5,475 bases of DNA from Methanothrix sp. (lineage in GTDB: Archaea; Halobacteriota; Methanosarcinia; Methanotrichales; Methanotrichaceae): assembly GCA_003162615.1 (NCBI GenBank), contig PMNG01000100.1, forward strand, positions 3,629 to 9,103, in the 5' to 3' direction. The position numbers and the translations under genes were made by a program. Every line of letters begins with the position of its first letter. Within the stretch, counting starts at the first letter, position 1. The notes below the pieces were generated by a model. That model did not search any database, was not told where the DNA came from, and worked only from the letters and a program-made list of their open reading frames with translations. Below, one piece after another: positions 5,289-5,475 of the stretch.

Positions 5289-5475
5289 ATGAAGAGGCCT
5301 TTATTGATGGGATTGCTCGTCGTTGTTGCCATCGCTGCATTTGTCGGCCTTCAATCGCTTTCGGAAAACAAGCAAGATTGGCGTGTAACCAGCGATGGAC
5401 TATTGGACTATCCACCATCCGTACCTGAATATCAGTTGAAACATATCGAAACTTCAAACAACTCCACGCTGTATG
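5289..5475 (+). CDS. Unidentified exported or membrane-anchored protein, N-terminal 62 residues only
   Basis: The frame from ATG 5289 is open to the right edge (62 codons plus one base), so it is partial; it had to be read by hand because it has no stop in the window. It starts with a basic MKRP followed by a hydrophobic core at about residues 5-21 (LLMGLLVVVAIAAFVGL). This is a signal peptide or signal anchor that would put the rest outside the cell. No lipobox Cys follows. The remainder (about 25-62) is polar, with aromatic residues and the segment YPPSVPEYQL, and continues past the edge. A promoter-like element and ribosome site precede it. The visible part is too short to name a family; a secreted alpha/beta-hydrolase or similar surface enzyme is a guess from general appearance only. 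Its promoter is back-to-back with that of the exporter, so a shared regulator is possible. Confidence 0.7.
   Translation, partial: MKRPLLMGLLVVVAIAAFVGLQSLSENKQDWRVTSDGLLDYPPSVPEYQLKHIETSNNSTLY

Noticed and set aside
5191..5457. Minus-strand frame of 88 codons and plus-strand frame of 65 codons at the right end
   Set aside because: Both overlap the better-supported plus-strand gene at 5289, which has a promoter-like element, a ribosome site and a clear signal-peptide-like N-terminus. The alternatives show none of these.
1..5475. CRISPR arrays, tRNA or rRNA genes, insertion sequences, attachment sites
   Set aside because: I saw no regularly spaced repeats, no cloverleaf-like segment, no transposase-like protein and no terminal repeats with target duplications.

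Overview
The window looks archaeal, probably from a methanogenic euryarchaeon of the Methanosarcinales. A Methanothrix-like genome would fit the roughly balanced GC content, but this is inference and no marker gene proves it. The support is AT-rich TATA/BRE-like boxes upstream of genes instead of bacterial -35/-10 pairs, frequent GTG starts, an archaeal-type TraB-family membrane protein, and a PAS-rich histidine kinase of a kind common in methanogens.

Layout from left to right. Positions 1-1848 (minus strand) hold the first 616 codons of a hybrid sensor histidine kinase: one membrane helix, two PAS domains, HisKA, HATPase_c, then a receiver domain that runs off the left edge. Positions 1849-2249 are a 401-base gap with no convincing gene. 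It carries two TATA-like boxes facing the kinase and a perfect 10-bp inverted repeat. Positions 2250-3536 (minus) encode a TraB/PrgY/Tiki-family protein with an N-terminal domain bearing two GxxH motifs and a C-terminal membrane region. Positions 3537-3782 are a leader/promoter gap with a 16-bp palindrome beside a BRE/TATA-like element and a possible two-state hairpin. Positions 3783-5186 (minus; possible longer start at 5228) encode a 14-helix DHA2-type major facilitator exporter. Positions 5187-5288 form a compact divergent promoter region with a short palindrome between two opposed TATA-like boxes. Position 5289 to the right edge (plus) begins an unidentified exported or membrane-anchored protein.

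The three minus-strand genes are separated by gaps of 401 and 246 bases, each with its own promoter-like signals, so they are probably separate transcription units and not an operon. Only the exporter and the divergent plus-strand gene have an arrangement that suggests shared control. I see no RNA gene, CRISPR array, insertion sequence or integrated element. I do not see a clear new biological system here; the points most worth checking are the three palindromic promoter elements and the changed antiporter motif in the exporter.
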